Assembly (NCBI RefSeq): GCF_014218805.1
Contig: NZ_JACJUV010000001.1
Coordinates: 3,980,501-4,044,500, forward strand
Source of the DNA: Teredinibacter franksiae
GTDB taxonomy: Bacteria > Pseudomonadota > Gammaproteobacteria > Pseudomonadales > Cellvibrionaceae
Length of the DNA stretch: 64,000 nt
Direction: 5' to 3'
Each line of letters begins with the position of its first letter. Position 1 is the first letter of the stretch. Shown here one piece after another: positions 48,113 to 57,059 of the stretch. The notes under the pieces were generated by a model that saw only the letters and a list, made by a program, of their open reading frames with translations, was not told where the DNA came from and did no database searches. A program made the position numbers and the translations under genes.

Positions 48113-49099
48113 ATGCTACTCGGTGAGTCGTATTGCTATATGTATTATTATATTTATAAATGAGCGGCTACCTTGTTGGGGACGCGCTCTTGCTTAGAAA
48201 GCTGGATTGTCGCTAGTGCACAATTTGTTATGCATTTTGATAAAAACATTAATGTAATTTCCCTTTAAATTAGAATCAAGGCTTATCAGACGTTACTTAG
48301 AATACGGGAAGTGTTTTAAGAAAAACAGGATGAATCTGGTATTTTCTCGGTACAGGGAGGAAAGAAAACAAAAATTACTTATCCAATTTTTGGATATATG
48401 GCTTTATGCCAGTTTAAATCCATTCTTATACCCTTCTGTGGAAAGGCGGGCCATCATTAGTCGTAGCTCCAAAAGTGGCTCCAAAAAAGAGTAGCAAAGT
48501 GGCGATCCTGACGGAGGGCAAGCGCGTACCCTTCTAACGCACAATGATACTTTTGCTTCAACGATGTGTATTCCGTTTAATTCCTGTGGTTACTGGTAAA
48601 GCGGGGGTTTTAGTTGCTTCTAAAGTTGATTTAACCGTGATAGCTACACCTAAATGTTACGCAATAACTATAAGTGTCATTACTCCGCCCAAAAGCTGAA
48701 CTTTTTAACCGTATTTGACGGCTACGTTAAGTGAATAAACGCTAGAGCGACGAGCATTTTCCCCATACGAAATTATGTCTTTTCGGGGGTTAATCATTAC
48801 CTTTTCGCAAGAAGGTATGTGTTCATTATTAGACATTACAATGGTTTTGGTGGTTATGATTTGTGGCCCCTCTGAATATTATTATTTTGCCATTAAGCGC
48901 AGTAAATCGGGTGTTGGTTTCGTATTGCTTCCATTACGGTCGGCGCGGGAAAACGTTTCCCTTTTATAAAAATAAATATTCATATAACAATACACAGACT
49001 CAATCAAAGGCGTTACTTAAGTCTGCGCTCAATACTGAGGACTGCGGCTAGATACACTTAGTAAAACACCTAAATCCTAAATTTCAAGTGAGACAGAAG
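48113..49099. other. Intergenic region, about 990 bases, with a LacI-type operator
   Basis: It separates divergent transcripts (AraC gene leftward, pectate lyase rightward). The one clear signal is the palindrome at 48947-48961. Short open frames at 48775-48969 and 48863-49051 have no support. Confidence 0.5.
48947..48961 (+). promoter_or_regulatory. LacI-family-type operator before the pectate lyase gene
   Basis: GGGAAAACGTTTCCC has perfect GGGAAA/TTTCCC arms around a CG-containing centre, the classic LacI/GalR operator look. It lies 139 bases before the presumed start of the PL1-PL10 gene. Confidence 0.55.
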
Positions 49100-50145
49100 A
49101 TGAATAATAAATTCAACTCAATCTTCAGGTTCTGTGCTGCTATAGACGCTACGGCACTTAGTTTTGGAGTCTATGCAGCCACAGGTTATGCAACACTTAA
49201 CGGAGGTACAACCGGCGGTGCCGGGGGGCAAACAGTTTGGCCTCAAGGGGTACTCAAATTCATGAGGCAATTTGTTCTTGAGCAAATGATAATACGCCTC
49301 TCATTATTCATGTTGAAGGCACTGTTACTCCAAGCAATACCAAAAAAGCGAGCGGTAGTTGTAATACAGCCGATGGTGTTATTGAACTGAAGAAAATCAG
49401 CAATATTTTCATTTTTGGTGTTGGTAGTGGTGCACTTTTCGATGAAATTGGTATTCGCGTGCGCTCTTCATCCAATATTATTTTACAAAATTTGCATGTT
49501 AGGTATGTTAAAAAATCAGGGTCCCCTACCTCTAATGGTGGTGACACTATTGGTATGGAATCGAATGTGTCGAATGTATGGGTGGACCACTGTACATTAG
49601 AGCAATATGGCGGTGAAAGTGATGGTTACGATTCACTGTTTGACCTTAAAACCAATACCAAATATGTAACGCTTTCCTATAGTATTCTGAGAAACTCTGG
49701 TCGTGGTGGGTTTGTAGGTTCCAGTGATAGTGACGACCAAAATAATTACGTTACCTTCCATCATAACTACTACCAGAATATTGATTCACGTACCCCGTTG
49801 TTGCGTCATGCAACCGCACACGCGTACAACAACTATTATGATGGCATTAATAAGTCTGGCATGAATCCACGTATCGTTGGGCGCATAAAAGCACAAATCA
49901 ACTATTTTGAAGATGCTAAACCCCCCCTCGGTACCTTTTATACCGATGATATGGGGTATTGGGGTTTTAGCGGTAATATCTGGGGGCCAGGTGTTACTTG
50001 GAGCAGCGACACCAGTGGAACACATCCTGCTGGCCAAGCCCTTCTTCTACAACGTCCATTAGTATTCCGTATTCTTTCTCGCTTGACGATGCCGGCTGTG
50101 TTCTGCAAATTGTGTTGCAAACGGCGGGCGCAAATAATGGCCTGA
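49100..50145 (+). pseudogene. Pectate lyase PL1 domain, 5' part of a broken PL1-PL10 gene
   Basis: The gene starts at ATG 49100 with a signal peptide ending VYA and a PL1 start ATGYATLNGGTTGGAGGQTV. A frameshift near 49240 moves coding into another frame (GTQIHEAI). That frame has an in-frame TGA at 49279-49281 and then reads on through FGVGSGALFDEIGIRVRSSS and VWVDHCTLEQYGGESDGYDSL to HPAGQ near 50035. A second frameshift follows, with the next frame continuing as STTSISIPYSFSLDDAG into a poly-serine linker. The lyase motifs NSGRGGFV and RTPLLRHATAHAYNNYY are intact. With three breaks the full product cannot be made. Sequencing error is a possible but less likely cause, because one lesion is a nonsense change. 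Confidence 0.75.
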
Positions 50146-50154
50146 GAACTTCGG

Positions 50155-51336
50155 ATGGCTCTTGTAAAGTTGATAGCTCCTCAAGTTCTTCCAGTAGTAT
50201 GTCAAGTTCCAGTGTTAGTTCAAGCTCTGCGTCCAGCTCTTGCGGAACTGAAAGTCTATGCTGGAACAGCGAATTCTTCATCCAGCATTAGCTCTTCTTC
50301 AAGTTTAAGTTCCTCGTCTAGCTCAAGCCTACCAAGCAGCAGCTCGTCAATTTCAAGCTCCAGTAGTTCAAGTAATGGTAGCGCGCCCACGCTTTCTCAA
50401 AGTGGTAACCCCGCGCAAAACCGATTCAACAGTGTGAAAACTAAATGGAGTAGCAATAAGGCAGACATCATTTTGTCTCACCAGTACGACAATGGTGGCT
50501 GGCCTAAGAATCAGGATTACGACTCTACCGGTAGCGGTGGCAACGATAAGGGTACTTTCGACAACGGTGCAACGGTAGCTGAAATGGTTTGCTTGGCTCA
50601 GATTTACCAGAATACCGGCAATACCAAGTATAGAAATACTGTACGTAAAGCGATAGATTTCGTGTTGGATGCGCAGTACTCAAAAGGCGGGTGGCCTCAG
50701 TGTTACCCACTACGTGGTGGATATTCAGATCACGTAACCTTTAACGATAATGCTATGGCAAGCGTATTGACGGTATTGCACAACGCACATCAAAAGAAAG
50801 CACCGTTTAACAACGAGATATTCAGCGAAAGTGATCGTATCGAAATGAAAGGTGACATTGATAAAGGCGTAGATTACATTCTTAAATCACAATGGAAGCA
50901 AAACGGTAAGCTAACCGTTTGGTGCGCGCAGCACGGTAACGATGACTACAAGCCAAAAATGGCCCGTGCATATGAGCTGGAATATTTAAGCGGTAGTGAA
51001 TCGGTAGATGTTATTGGTTTCCTTATGACTCAACCGCAATCTTCCGAAATTAAAGCAGCTGTTAAAGCGGCCATTGCGTGGTTTCGTAGCCCAAATACCT
51101 ATTTGGCAAATTACACTTACGATAAGAGTGTAGAAGAAAAAATTGTGTATAAGTCGGGCAGTCAAATGTGGTATCGCTTCTACGACCTGCGTTCTAATCG
51201 GGGTTTCTTTAGTGATCGAGACAGCCGTAAAGTGTACGACATAATGGATATTTCCGAAGAGCGTCGTAACGGTTACAGCTGGGGTGGTAACTATGGCGAT
51301 AAAATTATTTCATACGCAAATAGCGTAGGTTATTAA
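50155..51336 (+). CDS. Pectate lyase PL10 domain, 3' part of the broken PL1-PL10 gene
   Basis: The open frame is 393 codons, but its first 35 or so are out-of-frame linker; true coding resumes near 50258 after another frameshift (KVYAGTANSSSS). A poly-serine linker leads to a complete PL10 domain (about residues 80-393): NPAQNRFNSVKTKWSSNKADI, HQYDNGGWPKNQDYD, YSKGGWPQCYPLRGGYSDHVTFNDNAM and the end ISYANSVGY. PL10 enzymes are alpha/alpha-barrel pectate lyases. No signal peptide or ribosome binding site serves this frame, so it is unlikely to give a secreted enzyme and should be treated as part of the pseudogene, although the domain itself is undamaged. Confidence 0.7.
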   Translation: MALVKLIAPQVLPVVCQVPVLVQALRPALAELKVYAGTANSSSSISSSSSLSSSSSSSLPSSSSSISSSSSSSNGSAPTLSQSGNPAQNRFNSVKTKWSSNKADIILSHQYDNGGWPKNQDYDSTGSGGNDKGTFDNGATVAEMVCLAQIYQNTGNTKYRNTVRKAIDFVLDAQYSKGGWPQCYPLRGGYSDHVTFNDNAMASVLTVLHNAHQKKAPFNNEIFSESDRIEMKGDIDKGVDYILKSQWKQNGKLTVWCAQHGNDDYKPKMARAYELEYLSGSESVDVIGFLMTQPQSSEIKAAVKAAIAWFRSPNTYLANYTYDKSVEEKIVYKSGSQMWYRFYDLRSNRGFFSDRDSRKVYDIMDISEERRNGYSWGGNYGDKIISYANSVGY

Positions 51337-51365
51337 TTGCTCGTAGCCCGTCATTGACGAATGAA

Positions 51366-51392
51366 AACGCCGGTAGTTCCGGCGTTTTTTTT
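51366..51392 (+). terminator. Strong intrinsic terminator after the PL10 frame
   Basis: AACGCCGG (51366-51373) pairs perfectly with CCGGCGTT (51379-51386) around a five-base loop and runs into eight T, 30 bases after the stop codon. This is a textbook rho-independent terminator. Confidence 0.9.
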
Positions 51393-51670
51393 GCTCTGAA
51401 ATTGCTTTGTGGATCTGTGAATGCTAACCGCCGTTTCGTTCAAGGGCCTTTAATTTAGATAGGCGATTTGAGCGCATTAGTTGATGCCAAGCTTGTTCGA
51501 TTGCGGTTAAACCAGTCTGTTTGATTTGTGCGCACGAATACACACAAGCGCTATAGCCCACCGCACCCTGCTAGTGGGGCTGAATGCATGTTTTAAGTTG
51601 GGGGTAAACTTACGATGAAAATTGGAACTCAGGAGACAAAATTCGCTGGAAATTCGGGTAACATACTTTA

Positions 51671-51938
51671 GGGCACCTCTATTAATGCGCTTTGCTCCCC
51701 TGGCTATACGTGGGTTCATGGGTAAAACGAGCGTTACAGGAAAGCCGGTGGGCAGCCGAAAAAAATGAGCAGCGCGCATGAATCGTACGCGAAGCCCCGC
51801 AGGGCGCGGGCTGGCAAAGCTTCTTGCGGCGTTGACCTACTGGGAAAGGCAAGTTGCCTTCTGCTACTGCTACGCACAGGGCCATACATTAGGTTTGCTA
51901 GGCCGCGTTGAGCATAAAATCAATTAATAGAAGTGCCC
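51671..51938. mobile_element. MITE-like element with 16-bp terminal inverted repeats
   Basis: The left end GGGCACCTCTATTAAT (51671-51686) and right end ATTAATAGAAGTGCCC (51923-51938) are reverse complements at 15 of 16 positions. The 268-base element has no gene of useful size. Related sequences occur near 6885-6997, 24157-24291 and 33496-33541, and short end-only matches at 47201-47214 and possibly 57094-57104. This is what a non-autonomous element moved by a transposase elsewhere would look like. I could not see a clean target-site duplication. Confidence 0.7.
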
Positions 51939-52004
51939 ATCACCACAATGGGAAATAGGTGGTCTATACCGCCTAAATATTGTATCTAAAGGAGCTTTAA
52001 CGCT

Positions 52005-53159
52005 ATGGCAAGTGCACCTCGGCATATCGACGATATCGGTGGTTATATTTACTTCTCGAACAACACCAAAGGCCACTCAGGCAAGCCGGTTAAAATTCAT
52101 ACAAGGCTGTTCGTTGACCTCTTTTGTGCGCTAGACCCGAGCACAAACGAAGGGCAAATGATCATTCGCGACATTGAAAATCTTCGCGCTAAGTTGTCCA
52201 CCGATAGTTTGCCCACACCGGCTATGGGGCCAATAGACCCACCGCGCATGGGCGCCGGGCATAAGCAGCGCTTAGATGCATTGCGGCGTGCACAACGCGG
52301 TATGGCTGAGCAGCAGCATATGCAACGGGAGCGAACGCTAGTGACCCAGAGTGTACGTGTGTATTACCATATTAATCAGAACCCAGGAGATGCAGCGCCT
52401 ACGGTGTATATTTCTGAGGTGCAGATTCAGCATAAGCGGAGTAGCAATGCTGGGGGGTTATACGATTATGTGAGCCGTGGTCGAGGTGCTAAAAAGCTAC
52501 AGGCAACCACCAACACTTCGTTAAATAACCGAGATGTCTTTATTAGTGGCGCGACCGATATTCTAAGTGATGCGATAGAAGAAGCTATGCAAGTTACTAA
52601 TAACCCCTCACCAGCGCTATTTTACTGCCCCTCACAAACGGCTAATGACCTCCATATTGGCAAGCAAAGCCGATTGGGCGGTGATACCCAAAAATTAGTG
52701 AATGATCTGGGTGAAATTCTAAATGACAACCAACGCAATAAGGTTGCTTGGTTTGTGAAAGGCGAAGGGGCGGGTTTATTGAGCCATGCCTTAGACAAGG
52801 TTACCGGCGCGCTAGACGGGCACAGTTTTAAATTTGATAACGCCAGAACGCAGCTGCCCAAACTATTAGAAAAATTAAATCAGCGAAAGGCCCAGGTCTC
52901 GGGGGAGTTTCTAAATTACTTCCAAGACAAACAAGCCTTGTTGGCGATTGTCAGCCAAAAGCAACAATTGTTGGAGCAGTTGGACGCCCTGCCTGCCGGT
53001 AGCGGTTACGATAAAATAACGCGCCGGTATTTAACCGAGCGTATTTCGGCATTAACCGATAACCCCTCAGCCAATCAAGTTACTGGTCAGCAGCAAAATC
53101 TTCGTGGTGCGGCATCGACTTTTGTGGGTGCGCTTCAGGCTACCCATAAGGCTGTTTAA
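52005..53159 (+). CDS. Hypothetical protein, first gene of an unrecognised two-gene unit
   Basis: 384 residues, no signal peptide, no membrane helix. Not recognised. The N-terminal 130 residues are rich in charged and Gln residues, with a helical stretch around 85-115; a middle region with PTVYISEVQIQHKRSS looks beta-rich; the last 100 residues are helical with coiled-coil tendency (QLPKLLEKLNQRKAQ, QKQQLLEQLDALPAG). AAGGAG lies about 10 bases before the ATG. Its stop overlaps the next start (TAATG), so the two proteins are made together and may interact. A toxin/effector and its partner is one possibility, but no toxin motif is visible. Confidence 0.7.
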   Translation: MASAPRHIDDIGGYIYFSNNTKGHSGKPVKIHTRLFVDLFCALDPSTNEGQMIIRDIENLRAKLSTDSLPTPAMGPIDPPRMGAGHKQRLDALRRAQRGMAEQQHMQRERTLVTQSVRVYYHINQNPGDAAPTVYISEVQIQHKRSSNAGGLYDYVSRGRGAKKLQATTNTSLNNRDVFISGATDILSDAIEEAMQVTNNPSPALFYCPSQTANDLHIGKQSRLGGDTQKLVNDLGEILNDNQRNKVAWFVKGEGAGLLSHALDKVTGALDGHSFKFDNARTQLPKLLEKLNQRKAQVSGEFLNYFQDKQALLAIVSQKQQLLEQLDALPAGSGYDKITRRYLTERISALTDNPSANQVTGQQQNLRGAASTFVGALQATHKAV

Positions 53160-53884
53160 TGAAGCTACCTGAATTATTTGAGGGCCCCACCTTTAGTGAG
53201 GGCGATATTGTTAGCTTTTCATTTGATGAGGCGGCTGTTTCACTAAAGGTTGTCCCGTTACCCAGTAATAGCACCAAGCTTAACAGGGTGAGTGTACAAA
53301 GTGATTTTATCGAAACTGACCTCGCCGGGTGGCAAGTGCTTGGTGATACGGGATTTTTCGATAGAGACCTTGTAACCCAAAGTTGGTGTTATTATCGATG
53401 TGATAACCATTTGGATTTGGCGGCTATTTTTTTTAAGGTCAGTGTTTTACGGCATTCGGATAAGGAGGCCGATAGTTTAATGAGCATGAACTATCAGCAT
53501 TTCTATAATGTATTGCTGGATGATTTTCGTGAATTACATGGGGATTTCAAACCCAAAATATTGGAGGGAAGCCCCTCGGTTGAAAACGATTTTTTGGCGC
53601 AAGCCATTCCACATGAGGATATTGACGGCTTGCGCGTTAAACAATTCCTCAATGAGGGGGCTCCCTACCCAAGTACCTGTGGCTACTTTTCGTTGGGGCG
53701 ACGATATACATTACGAGTAAATTTAGAATTGGGTTCGCTCGACTACGCTGATTTTGCTAACCCCTTTAGCGATGAATTCCTTCAGAATGTTAAAGAACAA
53801 CTCTTCGACGATTTTTTAGCTAACCTTTCCATTGAATATACTAACGAAGCCAAACAAACCATTCGCCGGTTAGCCGAGGGTTAA
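53159..53884 (+). CDS. Hypothetical protein, second gene of an unrecognised two-gene unit
   Basis: 241 residues, acidic, soluble, without signal peptide. The pattern is alternating strands and helices (DFIETDLAGWQVLGDTGFFDRDL, CGYFSLGRRYTLRVNLELGSLD), reminiscent of small cytoplasmic partner or immunity-type proteins, but no family is recognised. It is translationally coupled to the 384-residue protein before it. Hypothetical. Confidence 0.68.
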   Translation: MKLPELFEGPTFSEGDIVSFSFDEAAVSLKVVPLPSNSTKLNRVSVQSDFIETDLAGWQVLGDTGFFDRDLVTQSWCYYRCDNHLDLAAIFFKVSVLRHSDKEADSLMSMNYQHFYNVLLDDFRELHGDFKPKILEGSPSVENDFLAQAIPHEDIDGLRVKQFLNEGAPYPSTCGYFSLGRRYTLRVNLELGSLDYADFANPFSDEFLQNVKEQLFDDFLANLSIEYTNEAKQTIRRLAEG

Positions 53885-53927
53885 TGGTTATCGGTGTAAT
53901 GGGCGGCCGCGATGCTGTCGCCAGGCT

Positions 53928-53950
53928 AGCATTAAAGGCCTAATGCTTTG
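53928..53950 (+). terminator. Possible terminator after the two-gene unit
   Basis: AGCATTA (53928-53934) pairs with TAATGCT (53941-53947) around AAGGCC, followed by TTT. The stem is AT-rich and the T tract short, so it is only a candidate. Confidence 0.4.
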
Positions 53951-54073
53951 CTGGTTTGAAGGCTTAAGTGCAATATCCTGCGATACTATTTTAGTCCTAA
54001 GCCTTTAAACGCATAGTGAGTTGGCTAAGAAATGGGTATTTTGCAAGCTTTAGGCAGGATGTATAGCTGAAGT

Positions 54074-54964
54074 ATGCCCACTTTTCTCCGAAACACCGTT
54101 CCCATCTCCGTTTGGTACATGCTCATCTCCGCCCTCGGGTTTGCGTTAATGGCCGCGTGCGTGAAAGGCGTGAGCAGCCACGGCATACCGGTGCTGGAAA
54201 TTGTTGTCGCCAGAGCGTTGGTTTCGGTTGTTCTCAGTTACGCGGATATCAAACGCAAAAAGCTATCGCTGTGGGGCAATAATAAACCTTGGCTTATTGC
54301 CAGAGGCTTGGTGGGCGCATTCACCCTAATGCTGGTCTACTATGCGGTTACTGTCCTGCCGCTGGCAGAAGCCACTATTTTACAGTACCTGCACCCGGTA
54401 TTTACGGCGGTACTGGCTTTTTACTTTTTAAAAGAAGCTATTCATCGCTCTACGATTATTTGCATAGTGCTCAGCCTTTTGGGTTTATGGGTAATGATTC
54501 AGCCGAATCTAATGCCGGCACATACCGGCCTAGCAAGTGCGGTACAGTACAACTGGCTCGCCATTGGCGCCGCTATTGGTGGTGCGCTGGGCAGTGCTAT
54601 TGCGTACATTATTGTTAAAAAACTCACCGCCACCGACGACAGCTCGGTGATTATATTTTACTTTCCTGTTATCTCCCTCCCCATAGCGCTTGTGCTACTA
54701 GGCCGAGATTTTGTAATGCCTAGCTTGGGTGTTGCAGGCGCCTTGGTACTGGTGGGCATATTCACCCAGGTGGGGCAGGTAGGCTTAACAAAAGCCTTGC
54801 ACAGTGCCGACGCCAATAAAGCAACGGCTTACGCCTATGTACAGGTAATTTTTGCTGCGGTTATTGGCTGGGTGTATTTTGGCGAAATTCCGACCCTTAC
54901 AACGTTTGCGGGTGGTGGTTTGATTCTTCTGGGGGCGATGGTGAATGTGTTAGGCCGACGATAA
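54074..54964 (+). CDS. EamA/DMT family transporter
   Basis: 296 residues with ten predicted membrane helices in two EamA repeats (about 9-138 and 155-290). Typical parts are LVGAFTLMLVYYAVTVLPLAEATILQYLHPVFTAVLA and the second-repeat equivalent GIFTQVGQVGLTKALHSADANKATAYAYVQVIFAAVIGWVYFGE. The family exports amino acids, nucleosides or other metabolites. Substrate unknown. Confidence 0.9.
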   Translation: MPTFLRNTVPISVWYMLISALGFALMAACVKGVSSHGIPVLEIVVARALVSVVLSYADIKRKKLSLWGNNKPWLIARGLVGAFTLMLVYYAVTVLPLAEATILQYLHPVFTAVLAFYFLKEAIHRSTIICIVLSLLGLWVMIQPNLMPAHTGLASAVQYNWLAIGAAIGGALGSAIAYIIVKKLTATDDSSVIIFYFPVISLPIALVLLGRDFVMPSLGVAGALVLVGIFTQVGQVGLTKALHSADANKATAYAYVQVIFAAVIGWVYFGEIPTLTTFAGGGLILLGAMVNVLGRR

Positions 54965-55042
54965 ATGCGGTGGGGGGTGAGCGGTTGAACGACTTCATGC
55001 AAGTATTTACAAGCACTTAGGCCAGCGAGTGGCCAACTTAAA

Positions 55043-55954
55043 TTACACCCAAAAATTGTTTTCTCTTAAGCTCATTATTGCTTCGGCAATACCCTTGCCC
55101 GAAGTAAAGATAACCCCCTGCTGATTCATAAAGGTTGAACCTTTGGGGTTTAAATTCAATGGTTCGCCGTAAAAACCGCTTACCCAGCCGCCGGCTTCCT
55201 GAATAATGCAGGCGGTTGCGCTAAAGTCCCACACACTGCCGCCTCCGGTGGTCGCTTTGGGGAATTTAAAATAACAGGCTAGGGGGTTGCTCAATACCGC
55301 GCAGGCATTTTTAACGGCGCCGTTGCCGTATATTTCGGTGTAGCCATTTGTACCCAATTCAGCGGCTATTTTTGTAAGAGAATTTTGGGTGGCTGAATAG
55401 TGGGCTGCGGTTTTAAAGCTGTTATCGGCATACACCGTTAAGGTATCGTCGCTATCGGTGCCGGGCTTTGCTACCTGAATGGGTTTACCGTTTTTAAAAG
55501 CGCCGCCGTTTTTTATGGCGGAATATAGCGTGTTGTTTACCGGGTCGTATACAACACCTATAACAGGCGTTCCAGTTTGCGATACTAGGGCTATAGAAAC
55601 CGCATACCCGGCTTTCCCCTGGGTAAAGGGCAGGGTACCGTCTAGTGGGTCTATGCACCAATAATAGGGTTGGTTAAAACGGTTCTTAGTTTGCTGGTTA
55701 TGGTGCTCGGCGCTTTCTTCGGAAAGCAGCGCCAAGTTGGCGTGGTTGCCACGTTCTAACAGGAAGCTGTTAATGAGTTGGTCGCAGTGGCGGTCTACCT
55801 CGGTTACCACTTGCGAAGCCAGGCTGCTGCCGGAGGCCTTGTGCTCAACTAGCAATGTGCTGCGGTCTACACCGGCGATATGGTTGCCAGCGGCTATTGC
55901 GGCCTGTTTTGCGGTATTACAGAGTTGTTCCAATGCTGTGTATTCAAGAGACAT
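55043..55954 (-). CDS. Inositol monophosphatase family protein (3'(2'),5'-bisphosphate nucleotidase-like)
   Basis: 303 residues, cytoplasmic. Metal-binding motifs are visible: LLSEESAEH, CIDPLDGTLPFTQGKAGYAVSIALV and the late SVWDFSATACIIQEAGGWVSG. CysQ usually has DPLDGTKEF, so DGTLPF here makes the CysQ label uncertain. It removes phosphate from a small sugar- or nucleotide-phosphate using magnesium. Confidence 0.85.
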   Translation of the reverse strand: MSLEYTALEQLCNTAKQAAIAAGNHIAGVDRSTLLVEHKASGSSLASQVVTEVDRHCDQLINSFLLERGNHANLALLSEESAEHHNQQTKNRFNQPYYWCIDPLDGTLPFTQGKAGYAVSIALVSQTGTPVIGVVYDPVNNTLYSAIKNGGAFKNGKPIQVAKPGTDSDDTLTVYADNSFKTAAHYSATQNSLTKIAAELGTNGYTEIYGNGAVKNACAVLSNPLACYFKFPKATTGGGSVWDFSATACIIQEAGGWVSGFYGEPLNLNPKGSTFMNQQGVIFTSGKGIAEAIMSLRENNFWV

Positions 55955-55965
55955 AGGCAGGGTGA

Positions 55966-56052
55966 GCGCTGGTTCAGGGTTCAGGGTTAAGGCTATGTAT
56001 TGGCGTTAGGTGTTAGGTATTTGGTTTTAGGTATTCGGTTTTAGGTGATTAG
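55966..56052. repeat. Degenerate low-complexity GGTTTTAGGT-type repeats
   Basis: Short units built on GTTAGGT, GGTTCAGGGTT and GGTTTTAGGTATT recur imperfectly between the two minus-strand genes and run into the stop codon of the phosphotransferase gene. Confidence 0.6.
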
Positions 56053-57059
56053 CTTGGGTGTGGCAATAGGCGTTCAATAACCCGCTGGGTTAAGCGTTCG
56101 CTGTAGCTGTTTAGCTTCCAGTGGTCGGGGCTCCAGCCTTTCAAAAATCGGTGAAAGTCGGCCCAGGCAACATCAAATAGAGATCGCCATTCCTGTTCCA
56201 GTTGTACTGTACTCACCTGCGGGTGCTGTTCGCTCACGGCTGTTTTCAATGTTTGAAAATAATGGTTTAGCAGGGGCGTTTCCAGCTTTTCACATTCGTT
56301 GTCGTTAAGGCAGCTGCCGATAAAATAGGCCACATCCTTCATGCCGCAACCCGCGCCAATGTATTGAAAATCCACTGCGGCAACGGGGCTTGCGGCAGTA
56401 CCGCTGTTTGTTGGGGTAAAACAAAAGTTAGCCAGCTTGGCATCGCCGTGTACCAGTGTTTGGTAGTGACATTGTTTTAGCGCATGGTCAATAAGGGGGG
56501 CGGCTTGTTTAAGACGCTGGTCTGCGAGTGCCGCCAGTTCTTCCGGGCGGGTGCCCAGATGCCAGTAGGTGCCGCAATCCCATAAGCCTTCACTCGGTTG
56601 CTGTAAGAATGTCGCATGAAAGTGGGCTAGCCAACTTAAGCAGGCATGAACATCCTGCAGGCTGGCGCTGCTTTTTATGTCAGAAAACCCAGCAACGGAC
56701 AAATCTGTTAGCAGCAAATAGGTTTCATGGTGGCTTTCACTTACGCTCAGGCTTTCTGGCACCGGGCAGTGTTGGTTACACCGCTTGGCGTAGTGCTGAT
56801 ACCAGTAGGTTTCCACTTGGTAGGATTTAAGCTTGCGCTGGTGAGATAAGCGGCTATTCCAGCCGCGCGGGTGATCGGCCGATTGGGGCAGCCGAATATG
56901 TTTGAGAATTACCGAGTTGTGAAGGCCACCTTTTAGGTGAATCCGCACAATTTCGCCGTAGCCACTCCAAAGCGATTGGATTTGTTCGGTTGCCGTTATA
57001 CTGCCGCCATTGGCTAAGGATGTAATGATGCTTTGGTAGGTGGTTGTCATTGTTCTCAT
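56049..57059 (-). CDS. Phosphotransferase of the EcKinase/aminoglycoside phosphotransferase type
   Basis: 336 residues, kinase-like fold. Nucleotide-binding N-lobe ([12 protein letters not shown] with the lysine), then the C-lobe catalytic loop [13 protein letters not shown] and the metal-binding [11 protein letters not shown]. This pattern (HGD..N, then D.Q) is that of EcKinase/DUF1679 proteins, which phosphorylate small alcohols. The physiological substrate in bacteria is unknown. Confidence 0.83.
   Translation of the reverse strand: MRTMTTTYQSIITSLANGGSITATEQIQSLWSGYGEIVRIHLKGGLHNSVILKHIRLPQSADHPRGWNSRLSHQRKLKSYQVETYWYQHYAKRCNQHCPVPESLSVSESHHETYLLLTDLSVAGFSDIKSSASLQDVHACLSWLAHFHATFLQQPSEGLWDCGTYWHLGTRPEELAALADQRLKQAAPLIDHALKQCHYQTLVHGDAKLANFCFTPTNSGTAASPVAAVDFQYIGAGCGMKDVAYFIGSCLNDNECEKLETPLLNHYFQTLKTAVSEQHPQVSTVQLEQEWRSLFDVAWADFHRFLKGWSPDHWKLNSYSERLTQRVIERLLPHPS

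Larger units (their letters stand above)
51337..52004. other. Intergenic region with a terminator and a MITE-like element
   Basis: It contains the terminator at 51366-51392 and the element at 51671-51938. No gene was found; minus-strand open frames at 51507-51885 fall in or beside the repeat. Confidence 0.6.

Noticed and set aside
48775..49051. Short plus-strand frames before the pectate lyase
   Set aside because: One ends over the LacI-type palindrome and both lack support, so they are chance frames.
51507..51885. Minus-strand frames of 67-90 codons
   Set aside because: They lie in or beside the MITE-like element and contain no transposase motif.
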